In this document: positions 45,644 through 58,216 of the stretch, in pieces
How positions within the stretch are numbered: position 1 is the stretch's first letter
Layout: each line of letters starts with the position of its first letter
From: Scilla litardierei
Lineage: Eukaryota > Streptophyta > Magnoliopsida > Asparagales > Asparagaceae
Length of the DNA: 64,000 nt
Assembly (NCBI GenBank): GCA_030789695.1
Contig: CM061132.1
Coordinates: 154,858,817 to 154,922,816 of the forward strand
Direction of reading: 5' to 3'
The notes under the pieces: generated by a model
What the model was told of the DNA's origin: nothing
The model's database searches: none
Seen by the model: the letters and a program-made list of their open reading frames with translations, nothing else
Program-made: the position numbers and the translations under genes

Positions 45644-45683
45644 CAGTAAATCCACATTCACTTTCAACAAAAGAAACAAGCCC
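45644..45683 (-). repeat. Right terminal inverted repeat of Harbinger
   Basis: Minus strand starts GGGCTTGTTTCTTTTGTTGA, pairing with the left end at 27759. TAA then GA follows outside. A small hairpin, GGATTTACT...AGTAAATCC, lies just inside (45627-45653). Confidence 0.65.
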
Positions 45684-45688
45684 TAAGA

Positions 45689-47624
45689 TGTTTCAGTGGG
45701 ATCAAGTAAGAATTCTTTGCTTCTTGTTTTAAGAGCTATATATATAGCTGAGTCGACCAGATATATTTTGTTACTTTCACTGGCCTAATGTCTCTTTTAA
45801 TACACGGTGGGTCTCAGTTGGGTCGTTATCAGGTTAGGCTCTTATTGGACTTGATGGATGATAAGTGCATATTTTGTAGGATTTTTAGTGTGGTTGTACA
45901 TGCTACAGATTTTCATGATTTTAGATTCGATTTTCTATAAATTTTTGATTGTTTTTGTTATATTTTACTCTCTGGAGGGTGCTTTGTGTTGATTGTGCGT
46001 TTCAGGTTCAAATCCAGCTATTTAGAGCCAATGAGCAATAAGGCGAGGCGAGGCGATGTAAAAGATGAAGAATTGAAGCTAAAAATGGGATGGCACGGTC
46101 GTGCAAAGAAGAGCTAAGGGAAAACGGTCGCGCTGGCTCATCAAGGAGGAGCCTAGTCATTGACACGGGCATGCCGACTCGGCGCAAAAGTTGGCATGGG
46201 AATGCGATGTTGGCAATTCAGCAGTACATTGGCATGATTGTGCCAAAATTTATACTGAGTTGGCATGATCGTGCCAGTCAGGCAAAGATAATGCATTGGA
46301 CAGTGACACGATCGTGCCAGAGACGACACGACCGTGCTAATATCGTAGATGTAAGTTTGGAGCTATTTCGAAAGTCCAATCGGTTTGGAACTCTTTGGGG
46401 GCACGAATACCCGTTTGTAAAATTTAAAACTTACGTTCTTTCTAGTTTTTTTTAATTTTGTTTCTCCTGCGGCAACATTATTGTCTTGGGGAGATAGTTT
46501 TAGTGACGTCTTGTTGTGGATTGAAGATTGAAGACTTTGAAGCATCTAATTCCTTCATCAATTGAAACAAGTTATCACTTCCCTTTTCTCTTTTATTTGA
46601 TGATGGTTTATAATAATTCCATGATTGTTGTTAACATGTTTAGCGGGTGATTTTCTTGTCCAGGGTTTGGTTGAACCATATCATGATGATGAGGTCCAAA
46701 CTCCGACCACCGCCATCGCCACCCATCAGCATTGAGATCGGCACTCCAAGCCATTGGTATAGCTTGAAGTCTGCAAATCTGCAACCAAAATTAAAGGAAA
46801 AACAAAGAACAATCAAGAAAAGCAAAGGACAAAGCAAAAAGGAAAACGAACTCAGAAAACTGAGGAATTTCGATTGATTTCAAGATAGCTTTTGCTATTA
46901 CACTGCCCAGCTATTTATAGAAGCTCTGCTAACAGAATTAGTTACAATTAGCCGGCCTAACAGAAATGGTTACTCATCAACGGCAGCTGGAGACAGCTGG
47001 CTCTACACGGCTGAAGAAGAAGCTCCAGCAGCTAAGTGAAATAAGACCCAACATACCGCTTCATCATTTTGCCTTCCTCCCGTTGTGAAAACAACTGCCT
47101 GTGCTCACCATTCGCTGACGTGAAAAGAGACCCCTTCAAAATCAATGGCTCTCAACTAATCTATCAGCTTTAAATGAACCGCTGCTACTGAGTTTCCAGG
47201 ATCCACGGCTGAGCTTCTTCCAAGACAATACACAAATAGATCGCACTCACACTTCATTTCCCTTGGCCTCCCAACTCTGTCAACTGAATCTGATGCAGCT
47301 GAAGGTGACCAAATGGTGGTGATCAAGGGGTCCTCCCTTTCCTGCTGATGACTCGGCAGTTCCTCCGCCTCCTACAGCGACTCCTCCACCTCCAACTAGC
47401 GACGATGATTGCTAAGTTGAGTTGGGTCTCTAACACATGACTTGGATATTGAATTGATGTTTACTTTTCCCAAATTATTGAACTTTATGTTAGGGTTTTG
47501 TGAAGGACGTGCTTATTATCAATCTTGCTCTTGATTTCCTTTAAATCTAAACTATCAATGAAAGTTGGGATTTAATTTAATATGTTATTAAGTGCTTGAT
47601 TGATTTTTTTGCTCATTTGAGATT
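45689..47624 (+). other. Athila-like gypsy LTR remnant with an insertion
   Basis: 45849-46360 has traits of an Athila-type LTR: TGATAAGTGCATATTTTGTAG, and repeated 'ggcacg.tcgtgcc' palindromes at 46090-46340. 46640-47400 looks foreign; on the minus strand it has a TATA box (CTATAAATAG at 46911-46920) and LTR-like sequence, perhaps a truncated copia LTR. 47410-47624 looks like the end of the Athila-like LTR. No coding region is supported. Confidence 0.35.
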
Positions 47625-50600
47625 TGTTAGTACACGTGTACGGATCATGAAAGAGTGTCAAGATACCCGACCCATTTTGTGCCTATGACCCGAAGTCCGT
47701 CATTAAGGCAAAGTAATACCCAGTCAAACGAACGGCTCACTCAACCGTTAAGCTCCCACTGATACTCAGGGGGACTTAATGAGACCGAGTAAATAGGCAG
47801 CCGTTATCACCAATATCGGAGAAAATCCCGTCCCAATCAATGAGGGACGGTTAGTTGCCATCACCGGAGCAATGCCTATAAATACTTGAAAAGGCCATAG
47901 TAAAAGGGTTCCAATTCCAAGGTATGAGATCTAATACATAGACTCTACATTCTACATACTTCTGACATTTCTTCCACAAAAGAGCTAGCGACGCCAGATC
48001 TGAGACAAACCTCCATGTGTCGATCTCAGCTGCTCCAAGCTCCCTCTCTTCTTTAAGTTCCCATTCTAACTTAAGCAGCAGAGGGGATTTGGGTCAGAAC
48101 CTGTCACGCCCCGCTTCCCATTCTACCGGGAGCGAGGACGCGAGCGGGTCCGCGATGTGCTTAAAACAAGGAGGAGTACTTTTTTTTTCTTTTGGAATCT
48201 TTTTCTTTTCTTCCTCCTTGGCTTAAACACACTATGCGTCTGTATAAAAATTGCAGATTCTTGCTTGCAAATTTAAGAAGCAGCTCAAACAACATTATTA
48301 CATATCCAGTGTACAATTATTAAGATACAGCTTGGCCTAGCATGGCCAATACAAACAAAGTACACGAATTACATATATAAGTGCTGACGCGAAGGTAAAA
48401 GTCTAGTCTTCTGTGGGTAGATACTCCACGTAGCCTTCGAGCACTGGCTCGGTTTCTGCAGTAGTGTCTTCAAGGAACTCACTATCGATACCTGACGGAC
48501 ATTTCGTAAAACAACAAAATGAAATGTCCGTCAGCGAGGTTTACTCGGCAAGATAATCTCAAAACCAAAATGTTGGACATCTTAAATTTAAACAATGATG
48601 CACTTAAAGACAAGCAATAAGCTTAATTTACAAATGAGCAATAAAAGAGATAAAGCAGTTTAAAGTAGTTAAAACAGTTAAAGCAGTTAAACATTTGCAA
48701 CCTGCAGCAATTAAATCATTGATAGCCATTTGCAATACCATTTGCAACCTGTAGCAATTTCAATAACAATTTGCAATACTATCAGCAACCTGTGACAATT
48801 TAGCATTTAATAAACACACTGTAGCGACCTGCAGAAAAGATGTTAGAACAATAGTCAATAACCAGTCTATCCTAGTGATAAGTCCATGTCCAAGAGTACT
48901 AGAGATAACCAACATGCAGCCTGCGACGGGAGCAACTCCGCGGCTTACCCACCGTTCCGATATGGCAACGGTCAAGGTTCTAACCCCCGTAATGTGTTGG
49001 AGGTAATTTAGTATGGCGCATCCAGTCATTCTGTAACACTTGTGATCATAGACTACCCCAATCCCAGGTCAAGTCTAGTGTCGGTCACAAGAACGTGTAC
49101 TATCTGTCTATTATTGAAATTCCATCTTTCATTCTATGTTGTTAAAGTTCCATCTTCCATTCAATATTGTTGAAGTTCCATCTTCCATTTCAGTCAATTC
49201 AGTCTCGGTTTTCAACAGTCCGTACGATAGTTTCACAAAAGTTCACCACTTTGCGATTCGATTTAGCAATTAGAAGAAAACATAAAGATCACTTAAATTG
49301 ATGAAAGAACGAGTAAGATCTAATTTTAACTAAGCAAAAGAGTTTAAATTAGCTTAAAATACTTTCTAAGACTAGTAGTTATTTTTCAAGATTTTTAAAC
49401 AATTTTTAAACAACTTTAAATAGCCAAAAAGCAATTTTAAATCAAGAATGATTTTTAAAACATATGTTCAAGGAATTGTTTAGAGCAAACCGTACATCAG
49501 AATTCTTCAAACAAGGTGTCAAAATGATCGTATTCAATAGTACTACGACATATATTTTTATCGTACGTAAGTGCACGTAAAAATCACAGATTACGAATTT
49601 TAAAAGGATTTTTAAAACAAGAATTTATCATTACAACATATCTTCAAAGATTTATTCCGGGCAAACCGTACGTCAGAATTTTGCAAACAAGATGTCAAAA
49701 CGATCGTATTTACAAGTACTGTAACATATATTTTTATCAGACGTACATATACGTAAAAATTGCAAGCTACGAATTTTAGAAGAATTTTAACCTATTTAAG
49801 TTTTGCCTTTAAAAATTCACTGTGAGAAATATACTTGCCTGATTGCGACGAAACTAGCGCCAATGGATTCGTTTCGACGTTTCTGATTTTCTGGGACTAG
49901 TCACTCATTTTTCTGGCCCCTGTATAATTAGTTATGGATTTATAACCTTAAACCCCATTTATTAATTATTTAAAATACGAAAAATACGAAAATACGCGAT
50001 ATTTACAAGTTTGCCATCGCGTATTATTACCGTTGCTTCGTTTTCGTTTTCGTGGCAGGCGGCGACGGCGGGCTCAGGCGGCGGAGGCGGAGCACGGAGG
50101 GCGGCGACGGCGGAGGGCGGTGACGGCGGTGAGCTCTGGCGGTGGCTCACGGCGGCGGCTGCGGCGCTGTGGGATCGGAAGCTCGAAGAGGCGGGGGTTC
50201 GTCCGGGGTTGCTGCAGTGAGCTCAGAGAGGAGCTCGCGGTTGAGCGGTGTACGGAGGTCTCGGGGCTTCGTCAGGGCACGACGGCGGCAATGCAGCGGC
50301 GGCGGCGGAGGGTCACGGAGGCGGGCGGAGCTGCTGGGCGAGGGGAAGCGACGGTGGTGGCGCTGGGGGAGTGCTCCGATGGCGGACGGGGGCGGCGAAG
50401 CGACGGTCGTGTCCGCCTGAGGTGAATATGAGGGAGGGGAGAGAGAGAGAGAGCGGGAGTGATAGAGTGAGCGAGATAGAGAGGGGGAGCAGGCGGTTTC
50501 GTTTGAGAAGAGAGAGCGCCTGGGTTTGAAACGAAACGGGGAGAGATAGAGAGTAAGCTGTGTGTGTTAAAATACAAAAGGGAAGGGGGTTTATTTATAG

Positions 50601-51563
50601 GTCTAGTTAATGGCAAGATTGTAATTAGTGGGGGTAGATGAGGGGGTAGATGAGAGGGTAGATGGGGTTAGATGGGAGGGTTAGATCTGAGCCAATTCAG
50701 ATTTAACCACAAGGGATGGGTAGATGGGGTTAGATTAGGGTTAATTAGGTCATTAGCGATTGTAATTAACAAAGCGGAGGAATACAAACTCGTTTTCGCA
50801 AATAACTCCGAAAAATTACGAAAACGTACCCACGGGACCGTATCGTCACGAGGATGACGAATACGATGACCGTTCCAGGGGTTGAGCTACGGAAATACTA
50901 GTTTTTGGCCAAAACGTTTAGAAAGCGGGTTTGCGGGTTCTCTATTGAAATGATATCAGAAAATTACGAAATTAATGTGGGGAGCCCTAAATGATCATAT
51001 GATGCTACCGTACAAGTTTGAAAACGTTTTGAAGACGTTTGTATAGAAAATAAATTCGTTGAATCAAAACGGTAATTTTGGGAGATTAATTTTAACAGAA
51101 ATGTTTTGGGCATCTGAGAAAATCTGAAATTGCTGAAATATAATATGATAAGTCTAGTGCTCTAAAATATTTTTATAAGAATTTTTGAAATCAGTTTTGT
51201 TATAAAATTCTTCACGAACATTTATAAAGAAAAATTAATTTTTAAAGTACGTAGAAATAGGTAAATTGAAGTGATGAAATTTCAGGTCGTTACAGAACCC
51301 AGATCGGACCCCCTGACGCTTCCTTGTGGTGCAGATTTTCCAGTCTAAACCATACGCGATGGTCTTTCCAAAGCTTCTCTACCTTGATCGATCGACATAT
51401 GAACCGCTCGAGGGTCGATCGAGCATCGCAAGTCAACCATCATCCATCAACGAGCTTGGTTCTTCTCACCTAGGGTCCCACTCAACCGGCTGATGAGGCT
51501 TCGACTCAGCATGAAGGGTCCACATCAGCAAAACAATTGTTTCGGTCATTTTTAACTTTAACA
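47625..51563 (+). repeat. Solo Retand-like LTR, split by a solo Tekay-like LTR
   Basis: Starts TGTTAGTACACG and ends CTTTAACA. Flanks AGATT (47620-47624) and AGATC (51564-51568) match at 4 of 5 bases. With the inner insertion removed it is about 740 bp, the same as the related LTR at 51732-56338. It has TATAAATA near 47878, a CT-rich leader and 'gctccctctct', shared with that LTR. No internal gypsy region is next to it. Confidence 0.75.
48102..51294 (-). repeat. Solo Tekay-like chromovirus LTR (3.2 kb)
   Basis: Ends TGTCACGCCCC / GTCGTTACA with perfect GAACC duplications (48097-48101 and 51295-51299). In element sense (minus) it starts TGTAACGACC and ends GGGCGTGACA, as does the LTR at 59167-61635. 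TATA (CTATAAATAAA) is near 50590-50600, preceded in element sense by a GTAGATGGGGTTAGAT repeat cluster (50625-50740). GC-rich triplet repeats at 50030-50420 fall in the transcribed part. Only the LTR is present, so LTR-LTR recombination removed the body. Confidence 0.88.
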
Positions 51564-53044
51564 AGATCATCTACGAAAGTTGGATCTTAATTTACAGATC
51601 CTTGTCATTAATTGAGTTCTCATATGAAAATAGGTTCGAACAAAGGTCGGGAAACTATTTATTGTTGATTATTAATGCATCTATCATATTTTGATTAACA
51701 TGAAAATAGGTGTCATCTCATGATAGATAGGTGTTGAATCATTGGGCCAACATTCGAGATAACTCAGTCGACAGAGATTAGGGCCCGCAAGGCCCACTAA
51801 AGAAGCCCGACACCAACTCAGTCAAAGCCCAATGGTCAGTCGACCGTTGAGTCTGCCTCACTCGAACATGGGATTAAAGGGGGGCTCGCAAATCGCGGGG
51901 ACGTGTACAACATTTATCCCTATTAAAAGGGGAAGATGGTGACACCATTATGGGTGGCCGTTATCACCCCAACTTCTCCAAAGGGACCCTGAATGCCTAT
52001 AAATAGAGGAATGGGTCCCATTTCCATGGCACGACGTCTGATACACAGAAATATACTTTTCTCAGCTGATATATTTCCTATACATTCGAGCTTGTGCCGC
52101 CAGTACTGGGACGAACCTCCATGGTCGATCTTAGCTGAACCAAGCTACTGTAAGGAACCATGTGGGGCTACACACACTAGAGGTGGTGAATAGTGTAATG
52201 GCAAGCAAAGTGCTTAATTAAAAGTTACTGAAATTAAAGCACATTAAGCAACGGAAAATAAACAGAATGCTCAACAACAACAAACGCAAACGCAAGGATT
52301 TTACACTGGTTCCTCAAAACTTGGGTACGTCCAGCCACACCAGTATTCACTATAATTTCCATACAGAGAAGTGAATACAATCTCACACAGAGATACATCA
52401 CACAGAGAATTTTGTCTTACACAAGAACCAACCAACCCTATACAAGGGTCTAACTCCCACACAGAGAATTACTAACTCCCACACAGAGAATTAGGGTTAG
52501 CCCTACACTAGGACACCAAACTCCCCCCAAAGAGAGTAACTCCCACAAAGAGAGTTCTAATTCCCAAAAAGAGAATTAAGGGTTTCAAATAAAAAACAAA
52601 ATGAAACAACACATACCTGTGCCTTGATATGATCTTACCAATGTGAAGAAGAAGGTATGCAAGTGAATGATCAAGTGCTTGAGATTAGCTTTGATTGCAC
52701 TTGTTGATCTTTCTCTCTTGTAGGAATGAATCCTAACACTTCTCACTTAAGTGTATGAAATGAAGAGAAGAAAGATATTCTCCAAGAAAAGGAATAAGAT
52801 TGAAATCACTTGGAGAAATTCCCTAGAGCTTAGATGCTATAGCATAAGTATGAAGCTCTAATTAGGGAATGGGGGAGGAGTGGTTTAGAGAAGAGATTAA
52901 ATGATCTTCTATGATTTTCTAACCCTGTCAAAAGTTCATTTTAGAACTAAGCCAACTCATATATATATGAAGTCCAAAGGAACCCATAAAACCAGCCAAA
53001 AATCCAAAGGGAAGAAATCTACAACTGGTAGATTTTGGCAGTTT

Positions 53045-53560
53045 ATGGCACATGCAGTCGACTGATGAACAAATGACAGTCGACTGTTCAACGGCTAGAA
53101 AAATCCCAATCGCTATAATCTGAGACATGACAGTCGACTGTAGAAGACTATACAGGCGGCTGTATAACCGATAGTCGACTGTATAGCCTTCATCAGGCGA
53201 CTGCTGCAGGGATGGAAATAAAACAGAGAGAGATGCATTTCAGACGACTGATGGCCATTTCACAGGCGACTATAAATATACAGGCGATTGTAAAAACTTC
53301 ATCAGTCAAATGTCTTGCAAATTGAGATGAAGCCCAGATAATGCAAGATGCACACAGTCGACTGTCGACCAATTCACAGGCGATTATAGAAACACATGCG
53401 ACTGTAAATTGAACATCAGTCGACCGATACAAAAAGCTCAAGAATAGTCAATAAAATGTTGACTTGAGCTATGCACCACAGTCGACTGTAGAAGGCTCGA
53501 CAGGCGACTGGAATCACCCAGTCGACTGTAAAACCTTCATCAGGCGACTGTTGGAGAGCC
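53045..53560 (-). repeat. CAGTCGACTG / CAGGCGACTG minisatellite
   Basis: At least eight CAGTCGACTG palindromes alternate with CAGGCGACTG variants at roughly 25-65-bp spacing. On the minus strand the array ends about 75-90 bp before an AT-rich TATA-like run (52958-52968). Confidence 0.8.
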
Positions 53561-54533
53561 AGAGACTCCAATTGAGTCTTTGGGCTAGATGAACCTTTTG
53601 GGTTGGATTCTATAATAATCCTAAGGCTCACTGAGATGGTGAAATGCATATGCATGAGAGTAAGACTATCTATTAAGGCATTACAATAATCCTAGACTCA
53701 AAAAGAGAAAACGCAAGTAATATAAATTACATGGATTACATATTGCATCTCCTAAAGTCTAAGTCTTCAAGATCATGATACGTGTAATGCCCTACAAGCT
53801 ACTGCATAAGTACTAGAGGGGGGGTGAATAGTACTTTAAAAATAACGAGGAGTATAATTCCTAATTATAATGCAAACAACTACCAAATCAATTTGCGGAA
53901 GCTTAAATTGAATGACAACACAAAATTAACAACGCTAACAAGAGATGTTACTGGGTTCGGATCCACCCAAGTCTCCCCGACTTGTTCCCGGTGATCCTAC
54001 GTCCCAACTACCTGGATCCCCTCCGGATACTTGAGTTAGAAACCCTAACTCAAGATTTCCACTATGAAATACTTGTGAAAAGCCTCCACAAGTCAAATCA
54101 TACAAAATGTAATTTGTGACTCCCACAACCCGGGATCACAACCACACTCTCACAACCGAGAGTGAAACTTACAAATCAAATATGAAATGAAATAAAGAAA
54201 CTTCTTACCGAACAAAATACCTATGCCTTGAGTATTGCTTACGAATTAGGGCAAGGATGATTTTGAGGAAGAAGTGGCACCAAACCCTAGCTCCAAGATG
54301 TAGAACAGCGATGGAGAGCTTTGGGGATGTTGGTGACCTAGAATCAAGCACTTGGCTTGGAAGGCTTCACACTCAATGAATCTCTCTTTGGAAATAAGAG
54401 TTAGGAGAGATTAATGAATGGAGGGAATGAGCTTTGAATGAGCTTTGAATTGATTTCTCTTGAACTCTAAACTTGCATTAATATCAGCCTTGGCAGCAAT
54501 GAATGCAGCCTAACAAGTATTTATAGGAATGAA

Positions 54534-54559
54534 GAGAGAGAGAGAGAGAGAGAGAGAGA
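54534..54559. repeat. (GA)n microsatellite
   Basis: An uninterrupted GA dinucleotide run of about 25 bp. Confidence 0.95.
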
Positions 54560-54597
54560 AACGTTTCAATTAGGGCTCCAACGGCTCTTTTCTGATC

Positions 54598-55262
54598 CCA
54601 ACTAGTCGGTCAAAGAACAATCACCGACCGACTAGTTTATCAACTAGTCGGTCGGTCACTGAACGTAAACCGACTAATGAGTAAACTGAGAAAAGATCAA
54701 AGTACAGGCTAAGGAACTAGTCGGTCTAAGAAGAGTCACTGATCGACTAGTTTCACAACTAGTCGGTCGGTTACTCAACGTGGACCGACTAACAGATAAA
54801 ACTGAAGTCTGAGAAGAATTAGACTTAGTCGGTCCAAGAACAAATGTTGACCGACTAATTCACCAACTAGTCGGTCACCAAATGAACATAGACCGACTAA
54901 CGATAAACAGTAAGTATGGTGAAAAATTTGGCATGTACAGTAAACCAAACTAGTCGGTCTAAGAAGAAAAGTTGACCGACTAGTTCATCAACTAGTTGGT
55001 CGATCAATGAGCACAGACCGACAAATGATAAACAGTAACTCAAGCTCAAATGTGCATGTTCAGGGAAAGCTCAACTAGTCGGTCATAGAAGCATCACTGA
55101 CCGACTAGTTCACAAACTAGTCGGTCGGTGAGTCAACTTAGACCGACTAACTGTAAACAGTAAAGAGCTAAGAATTAACTGAGAAGAACTAGTCGGTCCA
55201 AGAAGCTTGGCTGACCGACTAGATCACCATCTAGTCGGTCAGTTCTTCTTCTTGAACCAACT
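54598..55262 (-). repeat. AGTCGGTC...GACCGACT hairpin minisatellite, module B
   Basis: Six units of about 110-125 bp start near 54600, 54717, 54826, 54950, 55073 and 55190. Each holds two inverted pairs, AGTCGGTC...GACCGACTA. In element sense the array ends about 70 bp before the TATA box CTATAAATAC (near 54518-54527). The same unit type occurs in the Tekay LTR at 60832-61365. Confidence 0.85.
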
Positions 55263-56395
55263 AACATGCACAAGAAGTCCCGAATCGAAGCGCGAAGCTT
55301 CGGGAAGAATTGTATGGACTTCTACTAAGATCCTAGAGCTAAGATATGAGCGTTATGAAGATTTAAAACGTAAGACCTACTCAAGGCTTAACATTCTACG
55401 AAAGAAGCTTAAAGACTATAAATTAAGCTTGACGATACCGTCTTCAATAGCTTCAATCGAATCTTCATGACTTCTAAAAAGGTCCATAAGCTTCAACGAA
55501 GCTTAGGCATACAATCACGTGCTTTGAGAAGTCTCGAGACGTCGTTATAGATATTCATATGAATTTGGCGACGATCTCCATAACTGCGCTCACAAAGTGT
55601 TAGTTCATATTATATTTATGTTTGTTCATCATCCAAAACCAAATCCGGGGAGTCCAATATCCAACAATACGTTGATGCTCCCCATCATCTCCAAGCTTTG
55701 GAACTCCTTGACGAGCTTCCCTTCATCAAGCTCCAAGCTTTGGTAATGCTCCTCTAGACGTCCATCCATCATCATGCTCCAAGCTTTGGGTTCATTAGAT
55801 GATCTTCATGACTTCATCCAAGCTTGAGCACACCATCACTCTTGGAAGTCTTTAAGATATCCCTTGTGTCATCCTCCAAGCATTATGCTTTGTCTCATCA
55901 ACATATAATCATTAAGATAAACTGAGACTAAAACATAAGATTGATTAGCACACTAACATAATGTATTGATCATCATCAAAACAATGTTAGTCTTGAACCC
56001 AAGAACTAACAGCTCCCTCTCTCCCTTAAGTTCCAAACTAACTTGAGAATCGGAGGGGATCTGGGTCGAAACTCAGATCCGACCCCCTTAACGACTCCTA
56101 CGTGGTGCAGATCGATGGTCATCATCCAATGTCAAGGGTTGTCATCGAGTTTTCTAGCCTCGAACGATCGACGCATTTGCTGATCGAAGGTCGATCGAGC
56201 ACCGCACCCTCATCAACTACCATCACCCCACCCAGATTCTTCCAACTAGGATCCCACTTCACCTGTTGACGAAGCTCCAACTCAGCATCTCGAGTCTACG
56301 TCAGCTTGACAACTATCTTGGTCAATTTTGGCTTAACAGTTTGCACTGTCTGTGGGAAACATTAATCGGCTTGACATCCCAAAGAAATCCAGAAG

Positions 56396-57995
56396 CTATG
56401 ATGCTGGACCCAGCAACATCAGACCGATCGAAGATCTGAAGGAGAAGCCGAGAGCGAATAACGTCCTGGCAGAGGATGTCGTGGACTCCATAACACCACC
56501 ACCATGACCAGTAGAGGTCCCGAAGGAGCCTGGAGTGACCCGAAAGGAATTCATCCAGTTCACCGAGCAGGTCGATAGGAGCTTAGGCATATTGGCGACT
56601 TTACTACGCCAAAATATGGGGAGCCCATCGCCCTTAAATGAGCCGTTGCCGCCTCCAAACCCAAACTTGACACCAACCAATGGCTCGACTTTCTCCCGAG
56701 GTCTGGGGGACCTAAGGACAGATCAACTGGAGATTAACCTCCACAATTCGACCCCGCTGGCCCACCAATACAACAGAGCGGGGGTCGATAATTGATCTTT
56801 CATTCTCCAAGGAGAACCCAACCCCTCCAATTACCGGGCAGCAACCCGCAACATCCTAGATCAGGTTATGTACGGGACTCCCCCAGGTTATAACCCTCTG
56901 AACCCTGCAGGTGGATTCGTGAGGAGGGAGGATATCCCAACCCGATCCTCGGGAGCCAACTACGTGCAACCTGGAGAAGGAGGGTCCCTACTGGTCCAAT
57001 CCGCGATTCGGATGACCCCCCTGAAAGAGAATATCATCTCTGCTCCTCCTTGCCTCAAGTTTAAGCTCCATGTTCAGTCAGCTTATGATGGCAGAGGCGA
57101 CTCATGGTCACACATTCATAAGTATCTAAATGTCATGTTGCTCCACGGGGCCGACGAGCCGTATCTTTGTAGAGCCTTCCATGCTACCCTGTTCAAGAGG
57201 GCAGAAAGCTGGTATGAGGGGCTACCCCACAGCTACATCTGCTCGCTCGATGAATTGGCAGAAATATTCTGTAAACAATTCGCTGCGGGACGACATCCTA
57301 AGAAGAAGTCCTCCCACCTCTTCTTACTCAAACAAAAAGAGAATTAGCCGATCCGAGCCTTCATCCAAAGATTCAACGACGAGAGGCTCGATGTAGAGGA
57401 GACACCAGATATGACTGTTATAACGGTGCTCACCCAGGCGGTCCGAAATAAGCACCTGAGGAGGGCCCTTCTCCAGTTCCCTCCTAACACCGTCGCAGAA
57501 ATAGTCAACATAACAGATCAGTTCACTTCCTCTGTGGAGGCGGAAGAACCAGCCGGAGCTAATGCGAAGTGCACCTCCTCCCGTCGCGGAGACACAAGGC
57601 AAGAGAAACCAACCTTGGGAACCCCCCATCAGGAGTCTCGAGATAAAAAGCCCAGTGAAGGAGCCCTCGAAGTAAGGAGGCCCTACCTACGCTAAGCCGA
57701 TCACTCCAAAGGCGGAAGTCACCGTTTATGCCCCACGAGAGGAGCTGATCCAAGAGACAGCTAAGAAGGGAAAATATGAGAAGAGGGATGACCTCAAATT
57801 CTGCAAATATCACGACGACTATGGGACGATATCAATGACCGTTGGACTCTCAAAAAAGAGATCGATGCCCTAGTCAAGCGAGGACACCCCAAGAACACGG
57901 CTAATGATCCACCAAGCAAGGAGGGGTCCTCAAAGCAGAAGTGCAAGATGACCGGGTCACCTGTCACCAAGATGATCGACTAGCAAACCGTCTAA
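56396..57995 (+). pseudogene. gag: Retand-like gypsy gag, decayed
   Basis: One frame runs through four stops (near 56504, 56793, 57345 and 57693). The core matches the Retrotrans_gag domain: FKLHVQSAYDGRGDSWSHI, LCRAFHATLFKRAESWYEGL, ELAEIFCKQFAAG and FIQRFNDERLDVEE. The C-terminal part, in shifted frames, has DLKFCKYHDDYGT and WTLKKEIDALVKRGHPK, echoing the Cys/His block of Tat/Athila gag. It would form the particle shell; it is non-functional here. Confidence 0.75.
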
Positions 57996-58216
57996 GGTGG
58001 AGGCAAATAAAGAGGCGTTAAACAGCAACAACTCCGATGAAATTCGAAAACACCTGCACGCCTTTTGTTTTTCTTTGTCACTCTTTTCTCAATAAAGCAT
58101 GTCTCATTTATCAAATAAAGTTTCGCTTCCATAAAGCCTTCATAAAGTTTACAGGCTATCCCATCTAAACTCCCATTGAAAAAGGGTCTGATCCTAGGGA
58201 AGTTTTGGAAAAATTG
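57996..58216 (+). other. 3'-type noncoding gypsy sequence
   Basis: Contains CAATAAAGCATGTCTC and ATCAAATAAAG, resembling the post-pol region of Tat-lineage elements, leading into the minisatellite. No gene. Confidence 0.4.

Larger units (their letters stand above)
27759..45683 (+). mobile_element. Large PIF/Harbinger DNA transposon (interrupted by copia)
   Basis: Left terminus GGGCCTTTTTCTTTTGTG and right terminus (minus strand) GGGCTTGTTTCTTTTGTT are Tourist/PIF-like inverted repeats that continue imperfectly for about 40 bp. TAA target trinucleotides flank both, within the longer match TAAGA (27754-27758 and 45684-45688). Inside are a DDE transposase gene and a Myb/SANT-like gene, the two-gene set known for PIF/Harbinger, plus a ~73-bp minisatellite and a GRF zinc-finger/membrane gene. 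Without the copia insertion (30417-38524 plus one GGTAA) it is about 9.8 kb, large for the superfamily. Both transposition genes carry stops or a frameshift. The right boundary could instead be nearer 41966, where a segment inverted relative to 27802-27860 occurs. Confidence 0.7.
52149..56011 (-). repeat. SIRE-like LTR-derived insertion with two LTR modules
   Basis: Bounded by TG...CA ends and by GCTAC (52144-52148) versus GCTCC (56012-56016); the uninterrupted homologous LTR at 48035 reads AAGCTCCCTCTCT there. Inside are two diverged LTR-like modules, starting near 52149 and 53799, that share ACTAGAGG(T/G)GGTGAATAGT, a signature I associate with SIRE LTRs. Each has a hairpin minisatellite just upstream, in element sense, of a TATA-like site. 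No internal coding sequence remains. Confidence 0.6.
51732..57995 (+). mobile_element. Truncated Retand-like gypsy element (5' LTR plus gag)
   Basis: The 5' LTR (51732-56338 including an insertion) ends GGCTTAACA and is followed by GTTTGCACTGTCTGTGGGAA, a mutated form of the conserved 'tggcgccgtctgtggga' block of Tat/Retand elements. Gag follows to about 57995. No pol or 3' LTR is seen; sequence then turns into 3'-type noncoding DNA and a minisatellite, so a large internal deletion is likely. Confidence 0.75.

Noticed and set aside
46090..46455. 121-codon frame with repeated Arg/His/Ala
   Set aside because: It translates the 'ggcacg.tcgtgcc' palindromes of an Athila-like LTR and has no family resemblance.
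50011..50616. Several overlapping frames with Gly/Arg-rich or Pro-rich translations
   Set aside because: They sit in a GCG/GGC triplet-rich part of the solo Tekay-like LTR; no domain and no conservation is visible.
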